From Centropristis striata (Eukaryota; Chordata; Actinopteri; Perciformes; Serranidae), in NCBI RefSeq assembly GCF_030273125.1, contig NC_081526.1, positions 22,934,659 through 22,998,658 of the forward strand: a stretch of DNA of 64,000 nt, written 5' to 3'. Position 1 is the stretch's first letter, and each line of letters begins with the position of its first letter. Below are positions 1-12,511 of the stretch, piece after piece. The position numbers were made by a program, and so were the translations under genes. The notes beneath the pieces are model-generated. The model did not search any database. It was given only the letters and a program-made list of their open reading frames with translations, and was not told the DNA's origin.

Positions 1-1232
1 CTTTATTTGGACATCACTATTCAGCATATAGATTGTAGATACGGGAAATAGCCAGTAAGCAAAGTGAAAGAAATATGACTACTAGCACTATTACAGCTCA
101 ATAATTAACACGTATCTCATTTGTAACATGAACAGAAATAAAAAATTGTCATCATGTACAGATTAAAGACACAAGATACATTGTAAATAAACTTTAGAGT
201 TATTTACTGCATCTGATACAGCTAGTCTGAATATGTTCTGATTCCAATTTAATACTTACTTCCACATAGCCAAGAGATTTGATTTGGATCTTCTTATCCC
301 ATTTCTGGAATTATATCAATTGTTGAACTATTCCATTAAAGGAATGATTCATTTGCCCATTTATTGAACTCAATTGGGACTGATTTACACAAAAGATCCA
401 TGCAACAGTGCATAAATGCATAAATAGTACCCAGCATGTGCACATCTGCAATAAGGTGAATCAGCAAAAGCATAAAAAAAAAAAATCATAGATGGGGTTA
501 AAATGAACGGTATCATTTACAGTAAATGTGGAAGTAGAGTGATCAGAAATAGCAGTGCAGCGTGAGAAAGGTCAGACCTGACACCTCATAACTCCCTATA
601 TCATTGTATGCCATCACTTTAGACCTCCCACTGGGGCCAGCCATGGACAGAGTGTGTCCCTCCATAGATTGGGTTTATTCATCATCCCCTCAGGAGGCAT
701 CATACAAACGCAGCCCCCTCACTTATCCACAATCCAGCCTGGGTGCAGGTGTGCAACCGAATCTCTTGTGTCTCAGGCCGTACACGTCATTCCTCTATGC
801 TTCCCCCAATCTGTGTCTGTCTCCCTCCCATCCTCACCAGATCCCTGTGGAACAGATTTGTAACTGTTCATTACTCAGCGAGACCGCAGGGTCCTGCCTG
901 CTGATCCCTATAAAGCCTTTACTGGCCACTGCCCACTGTCATGCTACAGACACCTCAGTATGTTGCGTCGGGGGGACAGCTGTCACAACATTCATCAACA
1001 GCTCAGGGAAATGTGTCATTCCACCCTCCCATGCTGATTTGATTTTAGCCTTATACTAGCATAAAGGTGGATGATTTACTGCACTTATTTAGGGAGCAAC
1101 ATGTGTAAGCTGGTTGCTTGTACAGGCTTGTGCTATCAACTGAATAACACATTGTGTCAATTTCATTATTGTATCTGATCAATTCTGACACACAAGTCTA
1201 CTAGTGTTTAGTTCAGAAAAGTTTAGATTTTT
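1..1232. other. Intergenic DNA, no gene recognised
   Basis: AT-rich sequence with short stop-free stretches only. The longest open frame (604..1059, plus strand) has no recognisable domain and is rich in Ser, Pro and Cys as expected of chance translation. No repeat family was recognised here. Confidence 0.6.
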
Positions 1233-1674
1233 GTGAAATTGTTAACACTTTACAATAACCAACTAGTGATGTTTATAGATGGTTTATAGACCAATTATAA
1301 ACCAAAGTGCTATACATATTTAATCATTAAATGTTTTAAACCAGTTTCTTAAAAGTTTATGAATCATTTCAAAATCATTAACATACTTAATATGGTGCTA
1401 AAAATGTTAAAATGAGTGCAACTAACACTATTAATAAACTACTAATTAGAATTTAATTGTTTGTTAATGGAAAAGTAACTATAAACTTACATTAATACAC
1501 CATCTATTTGTCATTTATAAATTTTATTTAAATTTAGCTAGTTAAACATTAATAAATTATGTATTTACCATTATAAAAGGCCTTTATACGGTTTATAAAT
1601 GATGATTAAACATTAATAAACTATCTGTTTACCATTTATAAATGATGGTTATTGTAAAGTGTTACCGTGAAATC
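1233..1674. mobile_element. hAT-like MITE, 426 bp, with 8-bp target duplication
   Basis: The element proper is 1241..1666. Its ends are inverted: the left reads (G)TTAACACTTTACAATAACC and the right is the complement of GGTAACACTTTACAATAACC. It is flanked by GTGAAATT (1233..1240) and GTGAAATC (1667..1674), an 8-bp duplication with one mismatch. The interior is AT-rich and full of TTTATAAAT-type words. No coding sequence is present. A second copy in opposite orientation lies at 20498..20911 with a perfect 8-bp duplication, so the boundaries are well supported. The hAT assignment rests on the 8-bp duplication, since the termini are not the classic CAG type. Confidence 0.8.
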
Positions 1675-3629
1675 TTCTAGTGATGTCATTACCTGCAACA
1701 AAAAAAATATCACTACCACATAAGACATATTACTATTATTTTAGGAATAGAGTTAACTTCATAATCTGATAATTGAAGAATAAATAAAGATAGACGTTAA
1801 TTTGTTAAAACAAAAAATCTGGCTGCGAATCAAAACATGACATGACAAAAATTAGTTACAGTGGTTGGGTTAGCAAAGCCTGTTACTTTTATTAAGGCAA
1901 AACTTCACATCTTGAATTTTGTACCAACAATCAATATTGGCATCTTTTTACCCACACTGAAGAAAGTGCTGGGTAATTCATACGCCATTGGGGGATACCA
2001 GGCTGGCCACATAAGTTGTGTTTAAACTTGGAGGATGTGTTAACAGAAAGTTCTAAACTGGCCTGATATTAACAAAATCCTTCCTTTTCCAACACTTGTT
2101 TTGGAAAAACAACTGGCAAATGTGAGAAACAACAAACACTCTTTTAGACAAGTCCTGTTTGAAATGTTTTCTGAGATACAAGCACCCCAAGAATAAGAAG
2201 GTCCTCACCTGAAGCCTATTCTCTTGTAAAAGTTTGTCCACTTATGTTCCTAAAGACAGGTCATATTCTTCAAACACTCATATCAAGGTCGGTGTGGTCA
2301 GAATGATTTTCTGTCTGTTAGCATTTTTCAGTCTCTTTGAGGTCCTTGAGACATTTGCTGACACCGGTGGGTTCTAGGTTTGTTTCTGCAGAATCTTTTC
2401 ACTTGTTTTCACATGTAGGGAATTTACTTCCTCCTGGCAGCATAACAATTTACCTACCCATCAGCTACTACAGGTTTAACTGAGCTAACTTGCTAGCCTA
2501 GCAACATTAAGGCTGGTTTCTTCTTCACTGGACAGTTTTGGACATGGAGTAAAAACAGGATTATTGTAAATTAGCTCATGCTGGAATCAAAACTTCAGAC
2601 CAGCATCCTGGTCCACTGAACCACATGCAACCATGAAACCTTTAAATATCACTTAACAGCCCTCACAAGCCATTCATGTGCACACAGAACTAACCACCTT
2701 TGATTAGTGGATTCAGGTGCACTAATTCAAGCGTAGAACAATGAGGGTACTTGAGGAATAATAGTCGCTGATCTTCAAAGTAGCTCACAGTTTGATTCCT
2801 CAGTCTGTACTTTGCCTGTGTCACAACAGGGAGGCGTTGTGGGCAAAGTGAAGACTCCCAGCTGGATCTGATGACCCGTAGAATCAACACAAAACCTGTA
2901 AGAAGGGGATGAATAAGGGGTTTAATCCCTTTCATTGAATGTTCGTTGACAACACATACGAGGGTCTAAAGTGTGTGTTAGATGTGGGTAATGAGGGTAG
3001 CTTATTATTTGCCCCCAACCTGGTAGTTCTTCATATACAAACATTGTTCATACACTTCAGAGCTCTCCGTTTGGATGAATAGCAAGGAATGGAGAGGATA
3101 CGGGTATGAAAGAGTGGTGTAGCTGAGTGGATTGGGCATGGCGTTGGGGGTTCAATTCTTATTGGAGAAATTCCTAGAAATTGTGCTTTAAAATTGTAAA
3201 GATTATTTATGACAAACAGACACATGTGTAATGAGTGAGTTTAGAAACTTTTAAATGTGGGGGACAGACTGGTGCAGGTTAGAGTTTTAAAGGGGGACAC
3301 ATTTACAGAATGATAAAATAAAAAAATGTTTTAAGGCTCACGTTTAAAGCTGAATTGCTGTAATAAATTACTATAGTATAATACTAAAATATTGTGCTAT
3401 GAAACAATATCAATGAATTCCAAGCAGCCTACAGCCATGGACAGATTAGGAGACAAAGGTGCTGGTACAAAGCAGTGCACAGTGCAGCCCCCGATTCAGC
3501 CAATGAGTGTCTTGAGCCGTGTTTCGACTAGGGTGAAGAGTGGCCACGGGGAAAGTCTCAGGCCATACCCTCTCAGAAGTCTGCTCACTCTGCGTGTCTC
3601 CACTACAAGTTAGCCCCCAGAGGGATTTA
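1675..3629. other. Intergenic DNA, no gene recognised
   Basis: About 2 kb of mixed-composition unique-looking sequence. The open frames at 2053..2241, 2690..2935 and 3031..3225 (minus) and 3392..3613 (plus) are short and lack domains, Kozak context or splice support. Confidence 0.5.
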
Positions 3630-4045
3630 GAGACTCTGGAGGTGACGTATGGTTTTCGCCGTCGCTAACTGTGCACAACATCAGCAGCTGAAAGCAGCAT
3701 GGCTAATTATGCACAGAGTCTCCGCTGATCATGAACAGATTGTGATTGTGAATTAACGGCATCGCTAACTGTGCACAGAGTGTGCAGTGCTTGTTGTAAA
3801 CAAACAGAGATCGCTAAGTGAACACCTCCTGTAGCAGCAGCACATACACACTGTACTGCTACAGAGCTAACTGTAGCTAACTGCCGCTAACGGCGGCTCT
3901 TCTTAACGAGCCGGCTTGTTAGCGGCTCGTTAAGAAGAGTAAGATTCGCTGGATTTGTCTCCAGTCACTTTCTTGAAAAATAGTCGCTAAGGGGGTCTGA
4001 AAAGTCACTAAATTTAGCAACAAAGTCGCTAAGTTGGGAACACTG
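3630..4045. mobile_element. hAT-like repeat fragment with GTCGCTAA motifs and a stem-loop
   Basis: Several GTCGCTAA/TCGCTAA words recur between 3658 and 4035. The right edge (complement) reads CAGTGTTCCCAACTTAGCG, a terminus like the CAGTG...CCC ends of fish hAT elements. No matching left end was found, so the copy is probably 5' truncated and no target duplication could be shown. A 17-bp perfect inverted repeat lies inside (3897..3939). No coding capacity is seen. Confidence 0.5.
3897..3939. repeat. Perfect 17-bp stem-loop
   Basis: The arms CTCTTCTTAACGAGCCG (3897..3913) and CGGCTCGTTAAGAAGAG (3923..3939) are exact reverse complements around a 9-base loop, GCTTGTTAG. It sits inside the hAT-like fragment, so it is more likely transposon structure than a gene regulatory site. 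Confidence 0.9.
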
Positions 4046-4524
4046 CTTTGTCGGCTTTTACAAATGCTGTGTGTGGTTGTCGTGTAGAGTACTATGTCAC
4101 ATCCTAATTAGCGATCTATCCAATCAGTAACCAGGCTGTTTTCAGGGGATAAAAAAGACCCTGCTCTTCCACAGGGACGAAAAAAGTCCCACAAAAGTCG
4201 GCTCCAGACTGCTCATATTGAAATTAGGGGCGTTTCGGTGAGTGAGACCCACCTCATTCTGGGTATTGCCCGGTAGTGGAAACTTTGGTGTTAAAATGAG
4301 GTGTGGTCAGGCCCATTGTTGGTGTATTGCAACATTGAGGTAGCAGAAGTGAATGCCATTGCTGCAATTCAAAGTGCACATCATTCAGATTGTAAGACAC
4401 ACGACATTGGTGGGTTCACAAACTTTGGTTCTGTTTCCTCTGTCAAGTTTATACAGTTTTTAGTTTGGCTTCTTACTGTCCCACAAAATTAGCTGCATTG
4501 AAGTTACTTACATGCATGTTACTT

Positions 4525-4715
4525 GGGCAGTCCATGGCCTAGAGTTTGGAGAATCGGGTTTGGGTTGCCAGTTCAAATCAGACAGTTCAAGGACCCCCTA
4601 CTGATTCCTGAAATGTGCTGCCCTAGTGTTTAAAATGCCTGGGTTAAATGCAGAGGTTGAATTTCCCCTTAGTGGGTCTAATAGGGGAATTTTAATCTTA
4701 ATCTTGCATGGAAAC
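4525..4715 (+). repeat. tRNA-derived SINE remnant
   Basis: The head has a degraded tRNA-like part: an A-box-like stretch around CATGGCCTAGAG and a B-box-like GCCAGTTCAAATC near 4567..4580. The tail has the GGTTAAATGCAGAGG and AATTTCCCC words seen in a common teleost SINE. The identity comes from recognised motifs, not an alignment. There is no intact pol III gene structure. Confidence 0.5.
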
Positions 4716-7700
4716 AATTACAGTTACTGAAGGCTGTTTTTCCAATCATTAAACCACTCATACGTCAACGTAAAACATAATTTAAACAGCAAAACAGCCT
4801 ACAGGGACTGGTAGAAGGGGAGTGACATGTCCATGTGGGTGTGGGCCTCTTCAGATCTGTTACACAGACCCATCTGAGAAGCCGTCAATTGGTAAATATG
4901 TGAAAAAGGGCAGGCTTTTTTTTAAAAACTACCTGGCAGGTTATTGGATGAACCATCTGTCTATCACTGCCATTCACAAGTCAGTTGGGGGGAGAGAGAA
5001 AACAACTTTTCCATCAAGAAAAGCATTCAATGTAGTTCTTGGCTCTTTCTTTCATGAAGAAAAACTCTCCAATGCTTGCTGAAAAAGCATCAATGTAGGC
5101 TTTTACCCAAAGTTTAGTGGGGGTTTTTTTCAATGGATTTATCTCTGTCCCCTTTCATTTCTCACTGTCTTATTTCCTCCACCTTTTTTTTTTTTTTTTT
5201 TACAGCTGTCGACCCTATAGATTCCCTTTCAAGTGTAGGATTCCATGTGTCTTTTCCAACTGTCAACTTGAAAAACTTGAAACTTAAAACTTGAAAAACA
5301 AGTAGACTTTTTTTGTTTTCTATGACAATTTCTTTCTGACTGAAATCAGTCGAAAAGTGAGCCTGAATATTAGTCGTATAGTTTGGTGTAGAATGTCACA
5401 ATTGGTTGCTCATCCAGCCCTTTCAGGCTTGTAAGAAAGCTCTGATGTTTTTCAAGCTGTCATGGGCTTGACAGGCAGTAATCCCGCCTTTCATTTGAAG
5501 GCAGGAAAACCTCAGCAAACATGATGCTGAGAGCTCCAGCTTGATTGATGACCTGTTCTTATTGATACAATCCTTCACATGTGGTTTGGCCATTGAAACA
5601 CATGTGGTTAACCAATAAAGAACAGATCTAGGTTAGATGCAATGAGGACATGCAGATTACAGGGTTTGGTTCCTCTTATTCAACTCAGTACATTGTCATT
5701 GGCTGGTAAAATGAAAAATCCAGTTATATTTTTCAACCTGTCATTATTGAACCTCAGCTTAAATAGGTTTCCTGTCATGCTTCATGTAACTTAAAGCACG
5801 TTTTCTCATGGAAAACAGCAAGCAGGACAGTTTTAGGATAGTAATTCCAACTTGTATCTTTTTTTAATAAGGGTTAACCATCATTCATGTTGATAATAAA
5901 ATAAGTTAATAGATCCTTTTCACATTTTGATATGTTGTAGCATGAAAAACACAGGTGTATTCAGATCCCTTTTATGTCCTCTTTCAGACACATTATAATA
6001 TAGACCTATAAGAAAACAGTCTGCCATGATTCATATTTTTGATTAACATGGATGTCCCACCTAAAAAGTAAAACAAAAAGAAAAAGCTCTGAGGGGGGCT
6101 GGATTTGATTTCCGCCTCTCCCACCACTACTGCTCTCACTAGGTTGATCGGTGAAAGAGCAGTGCAAGCTAGGTGAGCCAGCTGAATGACTGACTGCCAG
6201 TGCCCTGTTTGATTAATGCCTTGTTCACTGGACCTGATTCTAGCCCTGATCTTCCCCCTCCAAAACAGTTTTTGGAGCTCCCGACATATGTCCCAGATCA
6301 GAGGCAAAGCTGGAACCAATTTTCCGGATGATGGTTACAGTTCTGATAATGCAAAGTCATTTTGGGTTGTGTATAATGCTGAGGAAAGCAATAATTACAT
6401 AACTCCTTTTGTAATTATTGTGAATGGGGGAAAACTTCTTTTGTCATGTATTGCCGATTGTAAGCAATATGGCTAAATCACCTCAAGTTATGTTTATCGA
6501 ACAATTGACCTACTGTACTTATTGTTGTTGTATGCACAGAATATTATTATTGACATTTTGAGTGCTCTAACTATCAGTTTTACGTCCATATAAAGCGGTT
6601 TAGATAACCTGGCTAGACTGATGTATACAACCTGCTTGTGTTTCTTTATTCTAGTAATTTTGCCATGTTTCCACATCTCATCAGTTATTTTAGTAGGTGA
6701 TCATAGGCTAATGAATACCAAAAATACATTAAAGAAAACACTCTAGTTGCAATACATAGAGGAAACCAGAACACACAGGAGAATTAAAACTAGACCAAAA
6801 CAGTATTCGGCTATAACCTGAAGCGACAAGGCATCTTCTAGGTGCTCTTCACTGGTAGTGAAAACTATTTAAAGTTGACCTTACAGATTCCAAACCAATG
6901 GAATTCCACTAATTAGTCGACCCTTGTCTTCTTGTCATGTATGATATTTGGCTAAACACTTAACTGACATCTTGAACTTTAAAGAGAAGCCTTTGTATTG
7001 TGAAGGACCACTTGTGTCTGAATCCATGAGTGCACTGCATTATCGTGTTCACCACTACAATCTCACTGTGCAATGCACAGAAACACAGCAATCGTAAACT
7101 TAAAGTCTCCATTCACACGTCTCTGAGTATAGAAGTTAAATTAGAGGTAATTATTTTCTATGACAGCAACAACAGTGGCCACATAATACAACAACTGTAA
7201 GTGAAACCGAAACCTTCCATTTTCCCACTATACTTCAGGGAGTGAGAGAGGCTTGTACACAGCACCAACACCGGACATCGACCCAACTCTAATCCAAACT
7301 TGTTGCCATGTCCATGGCTAATTTCTGGCACCATTTTTTGGGGGGTTTTGGCACAGGAAAGTTCCCATTCTTAACCCTGCTTAAAGCTCTGAATCGCTCA
7401 GTTGTTTTTGAAATGAAGGAAACAGCTGCCATTGAACACCAAACATGTTTTAATCACTCAAATCTGGCTAACAGTGCAGAAGTCTGAATTGTAGGAAGAT
7501 TTGATTTAAAACATTTTTCTGAATGGAAATGGCAATGATGGGAAGGGCACAAAACTGTTGTAAGGAGTTAAAGCAGGTTTTCCACTAGTTAATGGGTTGG
7601 CATTTGGTCCCAGGCTCCTTCTGTCTACATGTCGAAGTATCCCTAAGACAGACTGATATAGGATTTTTGAGACTAATTCAGATTTTAGGGGGGAGAAAAT

Positions 7701-7874
7701 CACTGATTGAACAATAGGGTGGCCTATAAAGTGATTTTTTTTTTTTAGCTGCAATGAAAACAGACCTTTCCTATGTGGATTGTGTAGCAATTATGCACTG
7801 ATATGACTCTGCAAAGGTACTCAGAAGGCTGCTTTCTCAAACAAATAACATTATTAAAGAATATTTAACATAAT
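4716..7874. other. Intergenic DNA, no gene recognised
   Basis: About 3.1 kb of unique-looking AT-rich sequence with an 18-base T run at 5184..5201. The open frames at 4822..5082, 5993..6319, 6216..6476 and 7506..7790 show no recognisable domain and overlap one another on opposite strands. Confidence 0.5.
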
Positions 7875-7879
7875 AATTA

Positions 7880-8260
7880 GGGCCGGGACTTTAACGCGTT
7901 AATTAAAATTAACGCATTTTAATCACACTTATTTTTGCACAGCGGAACGTTTCTCACTGGATGAGTTTCAGGCGGACTGATTATACTGGAGCACCAACTA
8001 GCGTTCATGAGTTCAGACAACAACAAACCACAGTGAACATGAAGGAAGAAGCTGATGAGAGCACTTTGGTTGGCCCCGTGGATGATGGGACATTTTGTTA
8101 CAAAAAACCAACGGATGGAAGCGTCGATAAGAGCATGGTTGTGTTGCTATGCAACAAGGAATGCACATATCACTGCAGCACAACGAGCCTCAAGTATCCC
8201 CTCAATGCAAAACATATAGCAGCTAGCGGCTAGTGTGGTAGCTAGCGTGGATTGTGTTGT
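7880..8260 (+). pseudogene. hAT transposase N-terminal remnant with decayed BED finger
   Basis: The stretch begins with the ACGCGTTAATTAAAATTAACGC word typical of a common fish hAT element. An open frame (7961..8233, 90 aa) then ends in LLCNKECTYHCSTTSLKY followed by PLNAKHIAAS. This resembles a BED zinc finger of ZBED-like hAT transposases, whose usual pattern is Cys-x2-Cys, a YHxSTSxLxYHL stretch and NAKH. The first zinc-binding His is Pro here (YPLNAKH) and the Cys spacing is disturbed. The frame stops straight after the finger, and no RNase-H-like catalytic domain or dimerisation domain follows, so it is a dead, truncated copy. Termini were not identified. Confidence 0.55.
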
Positions 8261-9119
8261 ACTTAAAAAACCAAAGTATTATAGTTTACAGAAGGTCTAC
8301 CTACCTATAGGTTAGCTGAATTTCTGAAATGTACTATATTTCTAAATATGCTATTGCTACACTTAATGGCACTTAATGGCACTTACACTACACTTAATTT
8401 GTGTCACTTTTCAGAATTTGTAGGTTAAAATGTTTTTATTTGTACATCACTCTGCTGAACAAACTGACAATGCTGCTGGCAAATGTGCTGATGACATATT
8501 TTCTGAATTATTTTCTGTTCTTTTGAAAATATTTCCATAACCAGTGCTGCCATTTATGTGGGTGTTTGTGAATAATAAATGAGAAGCTTATTGTAAAGCG
8601 CTTTGTTGGCTAACTATACAAGTTCAGTCCATTTAGCATGAAAGAATGACAGCTCAGAGCAAACTGAGTATAGGAACTGGTGAGGTCACAGGTTTGGAAC
8701 TGTCTGATGAGACTCAGTCATGACTATCGCAGACTCATAATGCTATTAGTACTGCATTAGCAATAGTTGTCTGGATGATTAGTGATTTTAAACACATGCT
8801 CAGGCACATTTTATGCTTTTTTATAGGCTTGGAGGCAAAGGGGTGATGAATAATTTTCCACATTAATTATTACTACACTACTGCAAGTCATATTTCCAAA
8901 CAGGTTATTTATGTCTCTTTATGTGTTTTGGCACTGTGAACTGCTATTTCAATACTGACTGATATCTTCATGAACTATAAGTTGCATGCTGATGTGTCAA
9001 GAATAGGGGTTGCTAGGTAACAAGCATCATAATTCATTTTATCTGACAGGGAAACACCCTGTGTTTTTACATGGTATTAGGTCGTTAGGGTAAATACATT
9101 GTCATATCTGTTGCTTTTT
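8261..9119. other. Intergenic DNA, possible tail of the hAT remnant
   Basis: There is no coding sequence. The first part (to about 8620) may still belong to the hAT remnant. A tandem of TTAATGGCACTTAATGGCAC lies at about 8363..8383. Confidence 0.4.
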
Positions 9120-10260
9120 CTTTTTTTGTAAAGAAAGTCTTGAGTATCTGCCAAAGAGTCCAGTTATGAGCCAGGTTCTCCCTTCTTGTGGTTGTCAGGA
9201 CAAGGATGGGCGGCAACCACGACAGCTGTGTATGTGTGTGTATGAATGCGATTGAACTTGATGCATTACTGACAGGAGCAGGCCCTGGTGCAGCAGCAAG
9301 CCATTGTTTTCCTTGGCAGAGATTAGCGGCCCCCAAGGGCCCGTGCCACAAAGAGAGCTCTGTTACCCACTAGAGTGCTTTATTGTGCCCCAAATTACCC
9401 CCGTTGAGAGGTGAAAAAACAGCATGGCAAATATCAAGCATGCATAATGTCAACGAGCAAAATGACAGCTGTCGAGTCCAAAAATTCAATGCAGTGAGCT
9501 TCACAAACATGCAGTGCCTTAGGAGATGTGTTGACTCTCCATTTTTTTTAAATCTCATATTCATTCTCAAAAATCTAGAAAACATTCTTCAAATGCATTA
9601 AGGGTTTTTTTTTTTCATCATTGCTTGTGAAATGCATTTGAAATTTTTCCTTTGTTTCCTTTGACTCTTGTGTTTATCTGCCCTCGTTTTACCATGTCAG
9701 AATAAAGAAACCACATTGTTTTGTGCGGCTTTACTCCCTCTTAAAAGTGTGTTCTTTTTCATCTGAAACATGGGTAGAACTTTACATCCCTAAATTCCTC
9801 TAAGACGGCTCAAACCTCTCGAAAAGACGAATGAGGTCGGGTCTACAAAGAGCAATAATCTTCTTTTCTCCATGGCCTACAAACAGCGCTGTCAATTGGC
9901 TTCATTGTCAACATCCTAGGGGACTGGTTTTTAAAAGTGTCAAGATCAAAAGGCTTGACTGACAAAGCACGCTTTTTATTATTGCAGTGGCAACCCATAA
10001 GCTTTTAATGTTGGAAATTACACTCATTAAGTACAAGCTGTACAAGCCTTGGATCTCGGCGGAGGCTTTGAGGAGTTAACCGCAAATCAAAAAAACAAGC
10101 ATAGCTGAGATAAAGAGGGTTGTATGTAAATATGAGCTCTTTGTACTGGAAAGCAGTGCACAGAGCTTGTCTGCTGTGTCTCTTATCATTCCCAGCAGCA
10201 TGGGATGGATGGAAGTTAAAGGGATAGTTTAGAATATTGGGAACGGAGGAAGGGAGGTTC
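9120..10260. other. Unique sequence, possible conserved non-coding block
   Basis: This stretch is less AT-rich than its surroundings, has no recognised transposon ends and contains homeobox-like and E-box-like words (CAGCTGT, TAATG, CATGCATAATG). Open frames on both strands overlap and lack domains. Calling it a conserved regulatory block is a guess from composition only. Confidence 0.2.
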
Positions 10261-10464
10261 ATTTAATCATTTTAATGAGCAGGTTGTGTCTCTACAGACT
10301 ACATTTATTAGTCTGCTTCCCGTAATGTGCAATAAACACATTTTAAGTAATTAATGAGGCCAAAACTTTATTTAAAAAAAAAGAAAAACAACTGACTGCT
10401 GTGCAGCATAGCCTCTTTTAAGTTGTTCAAGCTTACTGGTGCGCTTCTTGCCAGTACAAGCTTT

Positions 10465-10640
10465 AGAACCAGTGTTTCCCACATGATTATGTGAGACTAT
10501 GATGGGAGGACCCAATCAAAGTAGGGCTGCCCGGGGGCATGTTCGGAGAACATTTTTGCCCTTAAAGCCTAAATTTGGTGGCCTCTTACACATTCTAATG
10601 TTTCTCTTAATCATTGCATATTTTAATAAATTATTGTAAA
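10465..10640. repeat. hAT-like repeat end (CAGTGTTTCCC type)
   Basis: It starts with CCAGTGTTTCCCACATGA and continues GAGACTATGATGGG...AAGTAGGG...CCGGGGGCATG, matching the block at 63269..63350 closely. CAGTGTTTCCC is a known style of hAT terminus. Only one end is recognisable here. Confidence 0.55.
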
Positions 10641-10799
10641 GGAGAATAAGGATTCTTCTGTTTTATTTAAGGCATCATATTTTGAAAGTCCTTTTGTAAA
10701 TTATGTGGTGGACTCTGCCAACACAACCATGTGTTCCTGTGTTTGCTTTTATTTTGAAGGCGGGTCTAACGCATTCCTACTGTCACGCTTAGTAAATAC

Positions 10800-11334
10800 A
10801 TGCACCATGAAAACAAGTGGAGACTGACTGACTGCTGTGCTTCGTTCTCTTCCAGTAACATTAGCAGCCCCTTGCTCTAACAGGCAGTCTAACCTCACTC
10901 GATAACTGATGTAATGCTAACAGAGTGCTCGCGCTGTTGCGGTTGTTATGACATCTCCATTCAATCGTCCCCGCAGCGAGAGAGCCCTGTGGTCACTGCT
11001 AAAAACTAAAACAATCCCCTATTCTGATGTAGTTTGGCAGCGTTGGGCTGCCGCTACTAAATGAATATAACAGAAACCTAGAGCATTGCATTAACCTGCT
11101 TGCAGATCAGGCACATGACTTTAACTGATCTGTGAGGTATGACAAAGTAAGTGTTTGTCCACTTATCTTGGAACCACCTTTTCTCCACTCCGACACAATA
11201 TTTTTGTCAAGAGGGGCCCGACTCCAGCTCCCTCTCCGACTCCATCTTCACAGAAAAAACACTGCACTGTGGACCTCTGGGAGTGAGGTCAAGTGAGGTC
11301 TAAACCACACCTGTAATTTCCGCTTCTCCCTATA
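10800..11334. other. Intergenic DNA, no gene recognised
   Basis: No coding sequence, repeat end or RNA gene was recognised in this 0.5 kb. Confidence 0.4.
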
Positions 11335-12389
11335 GATGCCAGCAGGGCTGGACTGGGACATAAAATCGGCCCTGGCATTTTTGCCCCGACCGGCCCACCA
11401 CAACTGATAACTCATCAAGTATCTTAGTGCTCTCCTAACCATGTAGATATCTGAACTATATCACTCCACACTACACTACATTTAGGCTACATAAGATGGC
11501 CCTCATCCTGGAGTATCAATCAAAACACAGGATGGATAACTTTCACTCTTTAATATTAAGGCAATCTCAAAGCAAGCCTGCAGGCCTGCAGGAAAATATG
11601 AAAGATCACACAGTACTGTAAAAGCACAGAGGAAACTCCATGCTCACTATAAAATTGTGTTCTACTAATGCTCAATTACCCCAGAGGCAGAAATGGCCCA
11701 CTAGCACATTTAACACAGTCACACTAATATCTGTGTGTTGATCAGATAATTGCGAATCAGCTTCACAACACTAACAGGACTAACCAACATGTAATTATGA
11801 CAAGGCAGAATGTTAAACTGGTAACATCAGCTAGCCTAGCATGTTGCTGTGCCAGTCAATGAACTTCAACCAATTAAGTAATTTAGTTTAAGTCAATAAC
11901 TGTTAAACTGCATTAAAAGTTCACCCGTTCCAAACACAAAGTACAGGAATGAGGCAGCAGAAACTTCCCTCTCTTTCTATGCTTTGCCTCCTGGCTGTGC
12001 ACTTACCCGTTACTGTTTGTAAACTAGACACCGTCTATACACAATACATTGATGATTTAGCAAGCAAACTACACATACTGTGTTCAAAACGTTAGCAAGC
12101 TAACAAAATAAAGTTATTAACCTGACTTTATGATATTTGAGCCAGGCAAAGAACCATTTATCGCTTCTTACCGCATGTTGCCGGGTGCTGCCATCTTTCC
12201 ACCTCGCTCTCCTAATTCTCTAAAGGTTAATTCCTCCATCATCACCTGCCGGCACCACCGTGCAGATGAAAGTCCAGTTGCTTCAGCACTAAACATTTTA
12301 GTTAGTTTAGCTCATTTTGCAGCATCTGCCTGAAGGGCTTCACCATTTTGCCCGGTATGCCAGATGGCCAGTCCAGCCCTGGATGCCAC
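11335..12389. mobile_element. Non-autonomous hAT-like element, 1.04 kb
   Basis: The element proper is 11343..12381. The left end reads CAGGGCTGGACTGGGACA and the right end (complement) reads CAGGGCTGGACTGGCCAT, a long terminal inverted repeat that goes on with CCGGGCAAAA-like sequence on both sides. Flanks are GATGCCAG (11335..11342) and GATGCCAC (12382..12389), an 8-bp target duplication with one mismatch. No transposase frame is present, so it would depend on an enzyme made elsewhere. The TIR is a recurrent fish hAT type. Confidence 0.8.
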
Positions 12390-12432
12390 CAAAGACCACG
12401 ACATGGAAATTCAGCCTTCCAAAGCAATACAT

Positions 12433-12511
12433 TCAGTTGCAGCGGCTGTGGCTCAGTTGGTGGTTCGATCCCCGACCATGGCAGCCTACATGTCCAAGTA
12501 TCCTTGAGCAA
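12433..12511 (+). repeat. tRNA-like SINE fragment (internally deleted)
   Basis: GCGGCTGTGGCTCAGTTGG resembles box A of a tRNA-derived head and GGTTCGATCCCCGACC resembles box B. They are almost adjacent, whereas a functional pair is about 30 to 40 bases apart. A tail, GTCCAAGTATCCTTGAGCAAG, follows as in the common teleost repeat. It abuts the 3' end of a LINE at a GATA run. Confidence 0.6.

Noticed and set aside
604..1059. 151-residue open frame near the left edge
   Set aside because: No domain, Ser/Pro-rich chance composition, an alternative frame is open over the same bases, and no splice or promoter context.
5993..6319. 108-residue minus-strand frame
   Set aside because: No recognisable domain, overlapped by an equally open plus frame (6216..6476).
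8363..8400. Short TTAATGGCAC tandem
   Set aside because: Only two to three units; no wider structure.
12433..12511. Possible tRNA gene (A- and B-box-like words)
   Set aside because: The boxes are nearly adjacent and no cloverleaf can form; it is a deleted SINE head.
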